Below are positions 28,008 through 37,404 of a stretch of 64,000 nt of DNA, piece after piece (the stretch's first letter is position 1; each line of letters opens with the position of its first letter). Under the pieces are notes generated by a model, which was not told the origin of the DNA, ran no database searches, and saw only the letters and a program-made list of their open reading frames with translations. The position numbers and the translations under genes are program-made. Source of the DNA: Conchiformibius kuhniae DSM 17694 (GTDB lineage: Bacteria; Pseudomonadota; Gammaproteobacteria; Burkholderiales; Neisseriaceae); contig NZ_AUAP01000001.1 in the NCBI RefSeq assembly GCF_000428785.1, forward strand, positions 310,001 through 374,000, given 5' to 3'.

Positions 28008-29516
28008 TTATTCGGGGCGCATCTGCGGGAACAACACCACATCGCGAATGGTTTGCGCGTCCGTCAGCAGCATCACCAAGCGGTCGATGCCGATGCCGCA
28101 ACCGCCCGTTGGCGGCAGGCCGTATTCCATGGCGCGGATGTAGTCGGCATCGTAGTGCATGGCTTCATCGTCGCCCGCGTCTTTTTGCGCCACCTGCGCC
28201 TTGAAACGCGCCGCTTGGTCTTCGGGGTCGTTCAATTCCGAATAGCCGTTCGCCAATTCGCGCCCGACCACAAACAATTCAAAACGTTCCGTCAAAGCCG
28301 GATTGCTGTCGGAGGCGCGGGCAAGCGGCGACACTTCTACGGGATAATCCACGATAAAAGTGGGGTTCCACAATTTGCTTTCCGCGCAGCCTTCAAACAA
28401 AGCCAGTTGCAAACTGCCCAAACCGCCCGCGTGCGGTAGGCTTTCGCCGTGTTTCACAATTTCTTTTTTCAGCCAGCCAGCATCGTTTAATTGTTCGTCC
28501 GTGTAGTGCGGATTAAATTTTTTAATCGCGCCCACAATCGTCAGGCGTTCAAACGGGCTTGCCAAATCCACTTCTTTGCCGTTGTATTGGATGTTCAGGC
28601 TGCCTGAAACCGCTTTGGCGGCGGCACGAATCACGTTTTCTGTCATTTCCATCATGCGTTCGTAACCGCAAAACGCCTCGTAAAACTCCATCATGGTAAA
28701 TTCGGGATTGTGGCGCGGCGACATGCCCTCGTTGCGGAAATTGCGGTTGATTTCAAACACCCGCTCCAAACCGCCCACCACCAGCCGTTTCAAATACAAC
28801 TCCGGCGCAATCCGCAAATAAAGCGGCATGTCCAGCGCATTGTGGTGCGTAACAAACGGCTTCGCCGCCGCCCCACCCGGAATCGGGTGCATCATCGGCG
28901 TTTCCACTTCCAAATAACGCTCGTCCACCATAAATTGACGAATGGTTTGAATGATTTGGCTGCGCTTAATAAAAATCTCGCGCGAATCGGCATTCGCCAT
29001 CAAATCCACATAACGTTGGCGGTATTTGGTTTCTTGGTCGGACAAACCGTGAAACTTGCTCGGCAGGGGACGCAGCGATTTGCTCAACAAATGCAGCTTG
29101 GATACGCGCACGGTCAATTCGCCGTGATTGGTTTTGAACAGCGTGCCTTCTGCGCCGACAATATCGCCCATGTCCCAATGTTTGAACGCCTCGTGCGCCG
29201 CCTCGCCCACGCCTTGATTATTGATATACAACTGGATTTGTCCGCCCATATCCTGCACGGTGGCAAAGCTCGCCTTGCCCATCGCGCGTTTGAGCATCAT
29301 GCGCCCCGCGATTTTCACGGGAATGTTTTGCGGGTCAAGTTCTTCTTTGGACAATGCGCCGTACTGCGCCTGCAAGTCGGCGGCAAAGGCATCGCGGCGG
29401 AAGCCGTTGGGAAAGGCAATGCCTTCGCTGCGGATTTGATTGAGTTTTTCGCGGCGCAGGGTGATGATTTGGTTTTCGTCCTGCACGGGGTCTTGGGTAT
29501 CGTGTGTTTCGGTCAT
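28008..29516 (-). CDS. lysS: Lysyl-tRNA synthetase (class II)
   Basis: Charges tRNA-Lys. It has the N-terminal OB-fold anticodon domain (KIAGRMMLKRAMGKASFATVQ), motif 1 around FMVDERYLEVETPMMHP, motif 2 (FEINRNFRNEGMSPRHNPEF) and motif 3 (GCGIGIDRLVMLLTD). Start at the ATG before TETHDTQDP gives 502 residues, the usual length. Codons upstream of that ATG are non-homologous. An exact palindromic uptake word lies inside the gene at 28594-28608. Confidence 0.97.
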   Translation of the reverse strand: MTETHDTQDPVQDENQIITLRREKLNQIRSEGIAFPNGFRRDAFAADLQAQYGALSKEELDPQNIPVKIAGRMMLKRAMGKASFATVQDMGGQIQLYINNQGVGEAAHEAFKHWDMGDIVGAEGTLFKTNHGELTVRVSKLHLLSKSLRPLPSKFHGLSDQETKYRQRYVDLMANADSREIFIKRSQIIQTIRQFMVDERYLEVETPMMHPIPGGAAAKPFVTHHNALDMPLYLRIAPELYLKRLVVGGLERVFEINRNFRNEGMSPRHNPEFTMMEFYEAFCGYERMMEMTENVIRAAAKAVSGSLNIQYNGKEVDLASPFERLTIVGAIKKFNPHYTDEQLNDAGWLKKEIVKHGESLPHAGGLGSLQLALFEGCAESKLWNPTFIVDYPVEVSPLARASDSNPALTERFELFVVGRELANGYSELNDPEDQAARFKAQVAQKDAGDDEAMHYDADYIRAMEYGLPPTGGCGIGIDRLVMLLTDAQTIRDVVLFPQMRPE

Positions 29517-29584
29517 GTTCGCTAACAAAACGGCAAAAAACGCGCATTTTACGCCGTTTTTCTGCCTTTTACAAAGCATCGGGC

Positions 29585-29618
29585 GGAAAAAACGCCCCGT
29601 TCGGCGGGGAACGGGGCG
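29585..29618 (-). terminator. Terminator of lpdA
   Basis: On the minus strand a 10-bp stem CGCCCCGTTC / GAACGGGGCG (29609-29618 with 29593-29602) is followed by TTTTTT. Confidence 0.88.
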
Positions 29619-29624
29619 CGGGGT

Positions 29625-31421
29625 TTATTTGCGTTTGCGCTGCGGCGGCAAATCGGTACACACACCGAGCGCCACTTCCGCCGCCATGCCGATGCTTTCG
29701 CCCAAAGTCGGATGCGGGTGAATGGTTTTGCCGATGTCTTCGGCATCGCAGCCCATTTCAATCGCCAAACAGATTTCGCCAATCATGTCGCCCGCGTGCG
29801 TGCCGACCATGCCGCCGCCGATGATGCGACCCGTTTCCGCGTCAAAAATCAATTTGGTAAAGCCTTCATCGCGACCGTTGGCGATGGCGCGTCCGCTCGC
29901 CGCCCAAGGGAACACGGCTTTGTTAATCTTGATGTTGTCGCGCTTGGCGATTTCTTCGGTAACGCCCACCCACGCCACTTCGGGGTCGGTGTACGCCACG
30001 CCCGGAATCACGCGGGCATCAAAATAGGCTTTGTGTCCGGCGCAGTTTTCGGCGGCAACGTGTCCCTCATGCACGGCTTTGTGCGCCAGCATCGGTTGTC
30101 CGACCACGTCGCCGATGGCGTAAATATGGGGAACGTTGGTGCGCTGCTGTTTGTCCACTTCAATAAAGCCGCGCTCGCTCACCGCCACGCCCGCTTTGTC
30201 CGCGCCGCACAGTTTGCCGTTGGGCGCACGTCCCGCCGCCACCAGCACCATATCGTAACGTTGCGGTTCTTGCGGGGCTTTTTCGCCTTCAAACGATACG
30301 TAAATGCCGTCTGATTTGGCTTCTACGGCAACGGTTTTGGTGTTGGTCATGATGTTGTCGAAGCGGTGGGCGTTCATTTTTTCCCACACTTTTACCAAGT
30401 CGCGGTCTGCGCCCTGCATCAGTCCGTCCATCATTTCCACCACGTCCAAGCGCGTGCCGAGCGTGCTGTACACCGTGCCCATTTCCAAGCCGATGATGCC
30501 GCCGCCGATAATCAGCATTTTTTCAGGCAGCCTGCCGCCGTTCTGACGCAGTTCCAATGCGCCCGTGCTGTCCACGATGCGCGGGTCTTGCGGGATAAAC
30601 GGCAGGTTCACCACGCGGCTGCCTACGGCGATGACGGCGTTTTTAAAGGCGATGGTTTGGTGTTCGCCCGTTTCGTTTGCCTGTTCGTATTGGCTGCTTT
30701 CGGTCAGGGCAACGCGAATGTGGTTGGCGGAAACAAATTCGCCGCGCCCGCGAATAATGTCCACTTTCCGCGCTTTCGCCATACCCGCCAAACCGCCCGT
30801 CAGTTTGCCGATGACTTTTTCTTTGTAGGCACGCAGTTGGTCAATGTCAATTTCGGGTTCGGGGTATTTGATGCCGTTGGCGGCAAGGTGGCGCACTTCA
30901 TCAATCACCGCCGCGTTGTGCAGCAGGGCTTTGGACGGAATGCAGCCCACGTTCAGACACACGCCGCCCAAAGTGGCGTATTGCTCGACAATGGCGGTTT
31001 TCAAACCAGCATCGGCGGCGGCAAACGCGGCGGAATAACCGCCCGGCCCGCCGCCGAGTACCACCACATCGTATTCGGCATCGCTGCTGCCGGAGAACGC
31101 GGCGGCTTGCGGCGCGGGCGCGGCTGCCTGAACGGGTGCGGCTTGTTCGGTTTTTTCAGACGGCGCGGCGGCGGGCGCACCGGCGGCGGCTTCAATCACG
31201 GCAATCACGCCGCCTTCGGAAATTTTGCCGCCCACCGCCACTTTCACTTCTTTCACCACGCCTGCGGCGGTGGCGGGAACGTCCATCGTGGCTTTGTCGG
31301 TTTCCAGCGTAACCAAAGTGTCGTCCACGTTGACCGTGTCGCCTGCTTTGATTTCCACGGCGATAACGTCCACGTTTTCGTGTCCGCCGATGTCGGGGAC
31401 TTTCAGTTCAATCAAGCTCAT
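29625..31421 (-). CDS. lpdA: Dihydrolipoamide dehydrogenase with N-terminal lipoyl domain (P64k type)
   Basis: E3 component that reoxidises dihydrolipoamide with NAD. The 598-residue protein begins with a lipoyl domain (modified lysine about 43 in LETDKATMDVPA), an Ala/Pro linker (about 80-112), then the FAD domain (VVVLGGGPGGYSAAF), redox cysteines C155 and C160 in GGVCLNVGCIPSK, the NAD domain and the dimerisation domain with the His-Glu pair in HPHPTLGE. This is the architecture of meningococcal P64k. In Neisseria it sits with aceE and aceF; here neither is adjacent, so it may serve both the pyruvate and the 2-oxoglutarate complexes. GAGAAAGG precedes the ATG. Confidence 0.96.
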   Translation of the reverse strand: MSLIELKVPDIGGHENVDVIAVEIKAGDTVNVDDTLVTLETDKATMDVPATAAGVVKEVKVAVGGKISEGGVIAVIEAAAGAPAAAPSEKTEQAAPVQAAAPAPQAAAFSGSSDAEYDVVVLGGGPGGYSAAFAAADAGLKTAIVEQYATLGGVCLNVGCIPSKALLHNAAVIDEVRHLAANGIKYPEPEIDIDQLRAYKEKVIGKLTGGLAGMAKARKVDIIRGRGEFVSANHIRVALTESSQYEQANETGEHQTIAFKNAVIAVGSRVVNLPFIPQDPRIVDSTGALELRQNGGRLPEKMLIIGGGIIGLEMGTVYSTLGTRLDVVEMMDGLMQGADRDLVKVWEKMNAHRFDNIMTNTKTVAVEAKSDGIYVSFEGEKAPQEPQRYDMVLVAAGRAPNGKLCGADKAGVAVSERGFIEVDKQQRTNVPHIYAIGDVVGQPMLAHKAVHEGHVAAENCAGHKAYFDARVIPGVAYTDPEVAWVGVTEEIAKRDNIKINKAVFPWAASGRAIANGRDEGFTKLIFDAETGRIIGGGMVGTHAGDMIGEICLAIEMGCDAEDIGKTIHPHPTLGESIGMAAEVALGVCTDLPPQRKRK

Positions 31422-31479
31422 GTTTTGCCTTTCTCAACAAATCGGGACGAAGCGTCGCCCTCCGTCCGCAAAAACGCCC

Positions 31480-31485
31480 ATTATA
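31480..31485 (-). promoter_or_regulatory. Possible -10 of lpdA
   Basis: TATAAT on the minus strand about 60 bases before the lpdA start. The -35 region falls in CCTGTGTGTGGGCATGACGG, a short fragment resembling the arm of the intergenic repeat family (about 31488-31511). The rest of the 31422-31672 gap holds nothing further recognised. Confidence 0.35.
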
Positions 31486-31672
31486 CCCCACCTGTGTGTG
31501 GGCATGACGGTGTCTCGTTTTTGACGTTTGCGCCGCCGCCACGCCCGCTTTTGCACGGCGCACTTGCCAAAGCGGGCTTTACGCGTTAAGTTCGGGGTTT
31601 TGCCCGACTGCCGTCAGGGTTGCGCCCCGTACCGCCGCCAACGGCGGGGTTTCAAACCGAAAAGGAATGTTG

Positions 31673-32512
31673 ATGAAAACCTACGCCCCCAAATTGAGTT
31701 TTGAATTTTTCCCCACGCGCACGCCCGAAGGACGCGCCAAACAGGTCATCACCCGCAAACAATTGAGCCAGTTCCGTCCCGACTTTTTTTCCTGCACATC
31801 GGGCGCGGGCGGCAGCACCCGCACAGGCACGCTGCAAACGGTGGGCGACATCTTGGGCGAAGGCACGCCCGCCGCACCGCACCTGCCCTGCATCGGCATG
31901 CGGGCAGACGAAATCAAAACCCTGCTGGCAGAATACAAACGCATGGGCGTGCGCCACATCGTTGCCCTGCGCGGCGACATTCCTTCGGGCATCGGCTTCG
32001 GTGCGGACGGCTTGCGCTATGCCAACGAATTGGTCGAGCTGATTAAAACCGAACACGGCAACGACTTTCATGTGGAAGTGGCGGCGTATCCCGAATACCA
32101 CCCGCAGGCGCGCAGTGCCGAAGACGACATCAACCACTTCGTCCGCAAAGTCAAAGCGGGCGCGGATTCGGCGATTACCCAATATTTTTACAATGCCGAT
32201 GCCTACTTCCGTTTTGTGGACGACGTGCAGGGGCGCGGCGTGGACATTCCCATCGTGCCGGGCATCATGCCCGTTGCCGGATTTGCCAAGCTGGCGCGTT
32301 TTTCCGATGCCTGCGGTGCGGAAATTCCGCGCTGGCTGCGCCTGAAGCTGCAATCGTATGCGGACGACACGGCGGCGATTAAGGCGCTGGCATTGGACGT
32401 GGTCACGGAAATGTGCCAACGCCTGCTGCGCGAAGGTGCGCCCGGACTGCATTTTTACACGCTCAACCAAGCGGGCTTGTCGTCCACCATCTGCCAGCGT
32501 TTGGGCTACTAG
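31673..32512 (+). CDS. metF: 5,10-methylenetetrahydrofolate reductase
   Basis: Supplies methyl-tetrahydrofolate for methionine synthesis. The motifs are LSFEFFPTRTPEGRAK near the N-terminus, PHLPCIGMRADEI, VRHIVALRGDIPSG, EVAAYPEYHP and ITQYFYNADAYFRFVDD, all typical of the FAD-dependent bacterial enzyme. The ATG at 31673 has AAGGA six bases upstream; two earlier in-frame starts (31667 ATG, 31670 TTG) sit too close to it. 279 residues. It ends 24 bp before the PP2C gene and may share a transcript. Confidence 0.95.
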   Translation: MKTYAPKLSFEFFPTRTPEGRAKQVITRKQLSQFRPDFFSCTSGAGGSTRTGTLQTVGDILGEGTPAAPHLPCIGMRADEIKTLLAEYKRMGVRHIVALRGDIPSGIGFGADGLRYANELVELIKTEHGNDFHVEVAAYPEYHPQARSAEDDINHFVRKVKAGADSAITQYFYNADAYFRFVDDVQGRGVDIPIVPGIMPVAGFAKLARFSDACGAEIPRWLRLKLQSYADDTAAIKALALDVVTEMCQRLLREGAPGLHFYTLNQAGLSSTICQRLGY

Positions 32513-32536
32513 CCCGCGCCGAAAGGAAACCGAAAT

Positions 32537-33682
32537 ATGCTTCCCCCCTTTTTTACCGAAAAGCAGACGCAGGGCGCGCGGGACGAACAGCAAGATTGCG
32601 TGCGCAACCTGATTGTCGGCGAACACACCACCCTGCACATTCTCGCAGACGGCATGGGCGGGCACCGCAACGGCAGTTTGGCTGCCGAAACCGCCGCCAA
32701 AGCGTTTTCCGACCATGTGGAAGCGCACGGCGCGTCCGCGCAGCCCGAAGCCCTGCTCAAACAGGCTTTGTACGCCGCCAACAACGCCATTGCACGCATC
32801 ATCACCGTCCGTCCGGAAACGGAAGGCATGGGGACGACTTTGCTGGCGCTGCTGCTCAACCGCCAAAGCGGGGCGTACAGCTTTGTCAGCGTGGGCGACA
32901 GCCCTTTGTATGTGTTTGACGATGCAAGCGGATTGCGCCGTATCAATGCCAACCATGCGTTTGCCGCCGATTTGGAAAAGCTGGTGCGGGCGGGGCAAAT
33001 CAGCCGCGAAGAAGCCGAGCAACATCCTTCGCGCCATGCCATTACCAGCGCGGTGATGGGGCGCGACATTCCGCGCATCGATTTGCAGTCGGGCATGCTG
33101 CTGCCCGATGCCCTGCTGCTGATGGCGAGCGACGGGCTGCAAACGCTGAACGATGCGCCCGAAGGCGAAATGGCGGCGTTGTTGGAGCGTTATGCTGCGG
33201 ATTTGGACGATTGCGGCACGAAGCTGTTGGCGGCGGTGCGCGATAAGGACAAGCCCGGTCAGGACAATGCCAGCCTGATTCTGATTCGCCGTCCGCCGGC
33301 GGTGCGCACGGTTGCCAATCCGATTACCCGCAACAACAAAAAACGCGGCAGCACGGCGGCACGGGCGCAGCGTGCGGCGGCGGCACAGCCGGAAAAAAAC
33401 GCGGTGTCTTGGGTGCCGGTGCTGGCGGGCATGGCTTTGGCGGCGGTGGTGGTGGCGGGGGTGTTGTTGTTTCTGTTTGCGGCGGAGAAGGGTGGGTCGG
33501 CGCAACCGAACGCGGCACCTCCCGCCGCCGCTTCCGCCGTATCCGCACCCCTGCCCGCATCTGCGCCGCCGCCTGCCCCGACTGCGTCTGCACCCGCTTC
33601 CGCCGCCGCCGTGCCGCTTGCGGGCAGTGAGGCGTCCGCCCCTGCCGCAGCTTCCGCCGTTTCCGCTTCGCAAACCGATTAG
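32537..33682 (+). CDS. PP2C-family serine/threonine phosphatase with membrane anchor
   Basis: Residues 1-255 are a bacterial PP2C domain: RDEQQD (residues 15-20), the metal loop ADGMGGH (37-43), GMGTTLLALL, VSVGDSPLYVFD, LLMASDGLQ and the final QDNASLILI. A membrane helix follows at about 290-314, then about 65 residues of Ala/Pro/Ser-rich sequence expected outside the cytoplasmic membrane. The catalytic domain therefore faces the cytoplasm, where it would dephosphorylate targets of the adjacent kinase, whose gene starts 11 bp downstream. AAAGGAAAC precedes the ATG. It is typical of phosphatases paired with kinase/FHA systems. Confidence 0.92.
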   Translation: MLPPFFTEKQTQGARDEQQDCVRNLIVGEHTTLHILADGMGGHRNGSLAAETAAKAFSDHVEAHGASAQPEALLKQALYAANNAIARIITVRPETEGMGTTLLALLLNRQSGAYSFVSVGDSPLYVFDDASGLRRINANHAFAADLEKLVRAGQISREEAEQHPSRHAITSAVMGRDIPRIDLQSGMLLPDALLLMASDGLQTLNDAPEGEMAALLERYAADLDDCGTKLLAAVRDKDKPGQDNASLILIRRPPAVRTVANPITRNNKKRGSTAARAQRAAAAQPEKNAVSWVPVLAGMALAAVVVAGVLLFLFAAEKGGSAQPNAAPPAAASAVSAPLPASAPPPAPTASAPASAAAVPLAGSEASAPAAASAVSASQTD

Positions 33683-33693
33683 AAAACAACGTT

Positions 33694-35535
33694 ATGAGTA
33701 TCGACTACCGCCATGATGCCCTGCCGTCCGGGCATCTGCTTCACAACAACACCTACCACATCGAGCGCGTGCTGGGGGCGGGCGCGTTCGGCATTACCTA
33801 TTTGGCGCGTCATGTGCTGCTGGGTTCGCATCATGTGATTAAGGAGTATTTTCCCGACACCGCCACCCGCGTGGACGGCATGGTAACGGCGCGGAGCAAT
33901 CAGGAAGAAGCCCTGTTCCAATCGGGCTTGCAAAGCTTTTACAAAGAAGCGCAGTGGCTGCACCAATTGAGCCACCCGAACGTGGTCAAAGTCAGCGACA
34001 TGTTTGAAAACCACGGCACGGCGTATTTTGTGATGCCGTATCTGGGCGACACCACGCTGCTGGATTGGATTAATGCCCACACCGTTCCCGACCGCGCCGA
34101 TTTGGAACGGATTTTCATTCCCCTGCTGGAGGGCTTGAAATACATTCACGAGCAGGGCCTGCTGCACCGCGACATCAAGCCTGCCAATATTTTGTTGGCA
34201 AACGGGCATGTGCCGACTTTGATTGACTTCGGCTCGGCGCGGATTACCGTCAGCCGCAACAGCCGTCCGCTCGAGCAGATTCTCACGCCCGGTTTTGCGC
34301 CCATCGAGCAATACAGCAATCGCGGGCCCTACACCCCCGCTTTGGACGTGTACGGCTTGGCGGCGTGCCTGCATCAGGCAATCACGGGCGAGCTGCCGCC
34401 GGAAGCGCCCGACCGCGTGCAAAAACACGACCCCTACGAAGCGTTGGTGCGGCGCAATCCTTATGCGCGGCGTTATCCGCAGTATTGGCTCGCCCCCATC
34501 GACAAGGGCTTGAACGTGCATGCGTCCGACCGTTTTCAAAACGCGTTTGACATGCAAAACGCCCTGATGGGCAAGGCGGGGCAGGCGCAGGGCGGGTCGT
34601 GGCGGGAGCGGGTGAAAAAGTGGTTTTCTCCGGCAGCAGCACCGGCGGGCGGGGCGGACGGTCAAAACCTGCAGAAAGCACGTCCGCAGCCGCAACGCAC
34701 CACGCCCAAGCCGTCCAAGCCGAAAAAATCGGGCGGCGGCTGTGCGGCATCGCTGTTGCGTTTGCTGCTGATTGGCGGGGCGGCGGGCATCGGCACCTAC
34801 GGCTATTTTGCCGGCAAAAAAGGGCAAACGGACGGGCAGGGCGCGGCGGCGGTGCGCGAAGACGGCAAACCCTATCGCGGCGAATTGAGCCTGACGGTGG
34901 CGGGCAAAAAAGCCACCTTTAGCGGGCGCATCGAAAACGGCAAAGCAAACGATGCGGACGGCAAGCTGGTGTTTGCGGACGGCACGGTGTGCGAAGGCAG
35001 CATCGTCAACAACAAACGCGAAGGCACGGTGTCGTGTACCTATCCCAAAGGCAGCCGCTACACCGGCACATGGAAAAACGACCAAAAACACGGCGAAGGC
35101 GAATACATCATGGGCGCGAACTCCGCCGCCCAATCGTATCGCGGCGGCTATGTGCGCGGCAAATTGCAAGGCGAAGGCGTGATTGTGTACAAAAACGGCG
35201 CCTCCTACGAAGGCGCGTTTGCCAACGACCGCATCATGGGCAAAGGCACGATGACGGGCATGAAAGACGCTCCCGCGTGCAAGGGCGAGTTCAACCAGTT
35301 GAAAAACACCGCCGTGTGCAGCTACCGCGAAAACGGGCTGACCTTCCGCTACGAAGGCGGGTTTAAAAACGCGCTGTGGGAAGGCAAAGGCAGGCTGATT
35401 CGCTTGGACGGCGGCGAAGAAGTCGGGCGCAGCGAAGGCATATTCAAGCAGGGCGAGCTGGTGGAAGAAACCCGCCGTCCCGCCCCGCCCGTTGAGGGCG
35501 AGAAAATCGAAAACGATGAAGAATCTGCCAATTAA
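33694..35535 (+). CDS. Transmembrane Ser/Thr protein kinase with C-terminal MORN-repeat domain
   Basis: A Hanks-type kinase, residues 20-290: glycine loop GAGAFG (28-33), catalytic lysine in HHVIKEYF (K50), HRDIKPANILL (D160) and DFGSAR (D178). All catalytic residues are present. After a Pro/Lys-rich linker comes a membrane helix (about 351-373). The outer part (about 390-600) is built of MORN-like repeats such as GTWKNDQKHGEGEY, GGYVRGKLQGEGV and GAFANDRIMGKGTM. MORN repeats usually bind lipids or proteins; a periplasmic MORN domain could be the signal input. It lies between the phosphatase and the FHA genes. Confidence 0.92.
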   Translation: MSIDYRHDALPSGHLLHNNTYHIERVLGAGAFGITYLARHVLLGSHHVIKEYFPDTATRVDGMVTARSNQEEALFQSGLQSFYKEAQWLHQLSHPNVVKVSDMFENHGTAYFVMPYLGDTTLLDWINAHTVPDRADLERIFIPLLEGLKYIHEQGLLHRDIKPANILLANGHVPTLIDFGSARITVSRNSRPLEQILTPGFAPIEQYSNRGPYTPALDVYGLAACLHQAITGELPPEAPDRVQKHDPYEALVRRNPYARRYPQYWLAPIDKGLNVHASDRFQNAFDMQNALMGKAGQAQGGSWRERVKKWFSPAAAPAGGADGQNLQKARPQPQRTTPKPSKPKKSGGGCAASLLRLLLIGGAAGIGTYGYFAGKKGQTDGQGAAAVREDGKPYRGELSLTVAGKKATFSGRIENGKANDADGKLVFADGTVCEGSIVNNKREGTVSCTYPKGSRYTGTWKNDQKHGEGEYIMGANSAAQSYRGGYVRGKLQGEGVIVYKNGASYEGAFANDRIMGKGTMTGMKDAPACKGEFNQLKNTAVCSYRENGLTFRYEGGFKNALWEGKGRLIRLDGGEEVGRSEGIFKQGELVEETRRPAPPVEGEKIENDEESAN

Positions 35536-35568
35536 CCAACAAACCAATCGATGAGAAAGGGTGTAGCG

Positions 35569-37404
35569 GTGAAAATCAAAACACGATATGTATGGCTGTT
35601 GTGGCTGTTGGCGGCGCTGCCCGTGCGCGCAGACGACTATCCCGACGTGCGGGCGGCGCAGCAGTCGGTGTACCGCGTGTGGCTGGGGCTGCCCCTGCCC
35701 AAGGAGTTTGCGCTGCAAAGCGGCACGTCCTACCGCCCCGCTTTGGACAACAAAGGCTTTGCGGTTGCGCCGTTTGACGGCCTGCACCTGCAAAGCAAAT
35801 CTTCGGGCAAGCTGCGCGAAGCGGGCGGAAGCGGGCTGGTGTTCCAATACGGGGCGCAGCCTTATTTGCTGCTGACAACGGGCTCTGCCTATGTGGTGTC
35901 CAAGCAGGGGCATTTGCTGACGGCGGCTGCGGTGGCGGCAGATGTGGGCGGCACCGAAGTGTTTTACACCGACAAAGCGGGCATGCGCTACAACGGCGGC
36001 GACGGCAAAGTGCGGGCATTTGTGGTCACGGCGGTGTCGCCGAAGCTGGCATTGCTGCCTGCCGACACGGTGCTGGCAGACGGCAGGCGCGGCTTGGCGG
36101 TGCTGGCGGTAAAAGACCCGCGCATGCTCAAAGGCAAGCCGGTGGCACTGGCAGACGCGCAGTTTGCCGAACGCGGCACGCCCGTGTTTGCGGTGGGCAT
36201 GGAGGGCGTGTCCGACCAATTGGCGGCGAAGCGGGGCGCGTTTGACGAAGCGGGCTATCTGAACGCCGTCAGCGTGCAGGGCATGCTCGAACGCCATGTG
36301 AAAAGCGGCGCGGCAGACGCATGGGAACACGGCGCACAAGTGCAGGGCAGCATGCGCGGCGGGCCCTTGCTCAACCGTTGCGGACAGGCGGTGGCAACGG
36401 TGCAAATCGGCAAAAACCAAACCGCCGTTGCCAACAGCGAAGCGGCTGCTTTGCTGCGCAAACAGCAAATACCGTTTACACAGATTACGGGGCGTTGCGG
36501 CGGGGCGGAAGCGGTGGCCGCCAACTGGCTGGACGCCATCATCCGTTTTGTGAAAACGGCGGCGGAAAAACCCTACACCTTCATTCCCCTGCTGATGATT
36601 GGCACATTGGTGCTGCTTGCCTGCGTGATTGCCTTCAAACTGCTGCTGTGGGTGTTGCGCCGCAAACGCGCCGTCAAGCAAAACCGCCGTGCCGCGCCGG
36701 AAGCGCCGTCTGCCGCGCCGCGCCCGCAGCCCGCGCCCGCCCCGAAAACCGAAATGCGCCATACCCGCCAAGCTGCCAACGCGCCGCACGGCACGCCCGC
36801 CGTATTGCACGCCCTTGCCGGTGCGGTGGCGCAACTGACCGTTTATCCGCAGCAACGGCTGCGTGTCGGGCGCGGCAGCGACTGCGACGTGGTGATTGCC
36901 CACCCGACCGTGTCCGCCCACCATTTGACCCTGTATTTTGACGGACACGGCGTGTATGTCGAAGACGCGGGCAGCACCAACGGCACATTTGTCAACGGGC
37001 ATCCCGTGCGCGGGCAAACCCTGTTGCAGGACGGCGACGTGCTGCAACTGACGGCAGATGCCGGCATTGCCGCATTCCGCTTCGGCGCGGCGCGGACACA
37101 AGTTGCCCCTGTGGCGCGTTTGCAGGCGCAAACGGCGGATTGGCCCGACATCGCGCTGATGGCGGGGCAGCAATACCGCATCGGACGCGCCGCCGACAAC
37201 GACGTCTGCTTCACGCACCCCGAAATTTCGGGCTACCATGCCCTTGTGCGGGTGGGTGCGGACGGCAGCGTGCATATTGACGACTGCCAATCCACCAACG
37301 GCACGCTGATTGACGGCAGTGCGGTGCAATCCGCCGCACTGGACATCGGTCAGACCGTGTGTTTCGGCACGTCCCAAGCCACCTACCGCCTTGTCCGCCA
37401 CTAG
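35569..37404 (+). CDS. Membrane protein: secreted trypsin-like pseudoprotease domain, one helix, two cytoplasmic FHA domains
   Basis: A signal peptide (KIKTRYVWLLWLLAALPVRA) starts at the GTG at 35569, which has GAAAGGG upstream; an ATG at 35551 would add six residues and lacks a ribosome site. The outer domain (to about residue 330) follows the trypsin/HtrA plan, but the His motif reads GHLLTAAAV (about 114) and the Ser motif reads GSMRGGPLLN (about 260), so catalytic His and Ser are both missing. A helix at about 337-358 is followed by FHA domains at about 422-482 (RVGRGSDCDV ... GSTNGTFVNG) and 527-584 (RIGRAADNDV ... QSTNGTLIDG). FHA domains bind phosphothreonine, linking this protein to the kinase encoded upstream. 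The TAG stop is the tip of element E. Confidence 0.88.
   Translation: MKIKTRYVWLLWLLAALPVRADDYPDVRAAQQSVYRVWLGLPLPKEFALQSGTSYRPALDNKGFAVAPFDGLHLQSKSSGKLREAGGSGLVFQYGAQPYLLLTTGSAYVVSKQGHLLTAAAVAADVGGTEVFYTDKAGMRYNGGDGKVRAFVVTAVSPKLALLPADTVLADGRRGLAVLAVKDPRMLKGKPVALADAQFAERGTPVFAVGMEGVSDQLAAKRGAFDEAGYLNAVSVQGMLERHVKSGAADAWEHGAQVQGSMRGGPLLNRCGQAVATVQIGKNQTAVANSEAAALLRKQQIPFTQITGRCGGAEAVAANWLDAIIRFVKTAAEKPYTFIPLLMIGTLVLLACVIAFKLLLWVLRRKRAVKQNRRAAPEAPSAAPRPQPAPAPKTEMRHTRQAANAPHGTPAVLHALAGAVAQLTVYPQQRLRVGRGSDCDVVIAHPTVSAHHLTLYFDGHGVYVEDAGSTNGTFVNGHPVRGQTLLQDGDVLQLTADAGIAAFRFGAARTQVAPVARLQAQTADWPDIALMAGQQYRIGRAADNDVCFTHPEISGYHALVRVGADGSVHIDDCQSTNGTLIDGSAVQSAALDIGQTVCFGTSQATYRLVRH

Noticed and set aside
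33679..37401. 1240-codon minus-strand open frame opposite the kinase and FHA genes
   Set aside because: The plus-strand genes have clear kinase and FHA domains; the antisense product has none and has shadow-type composition.
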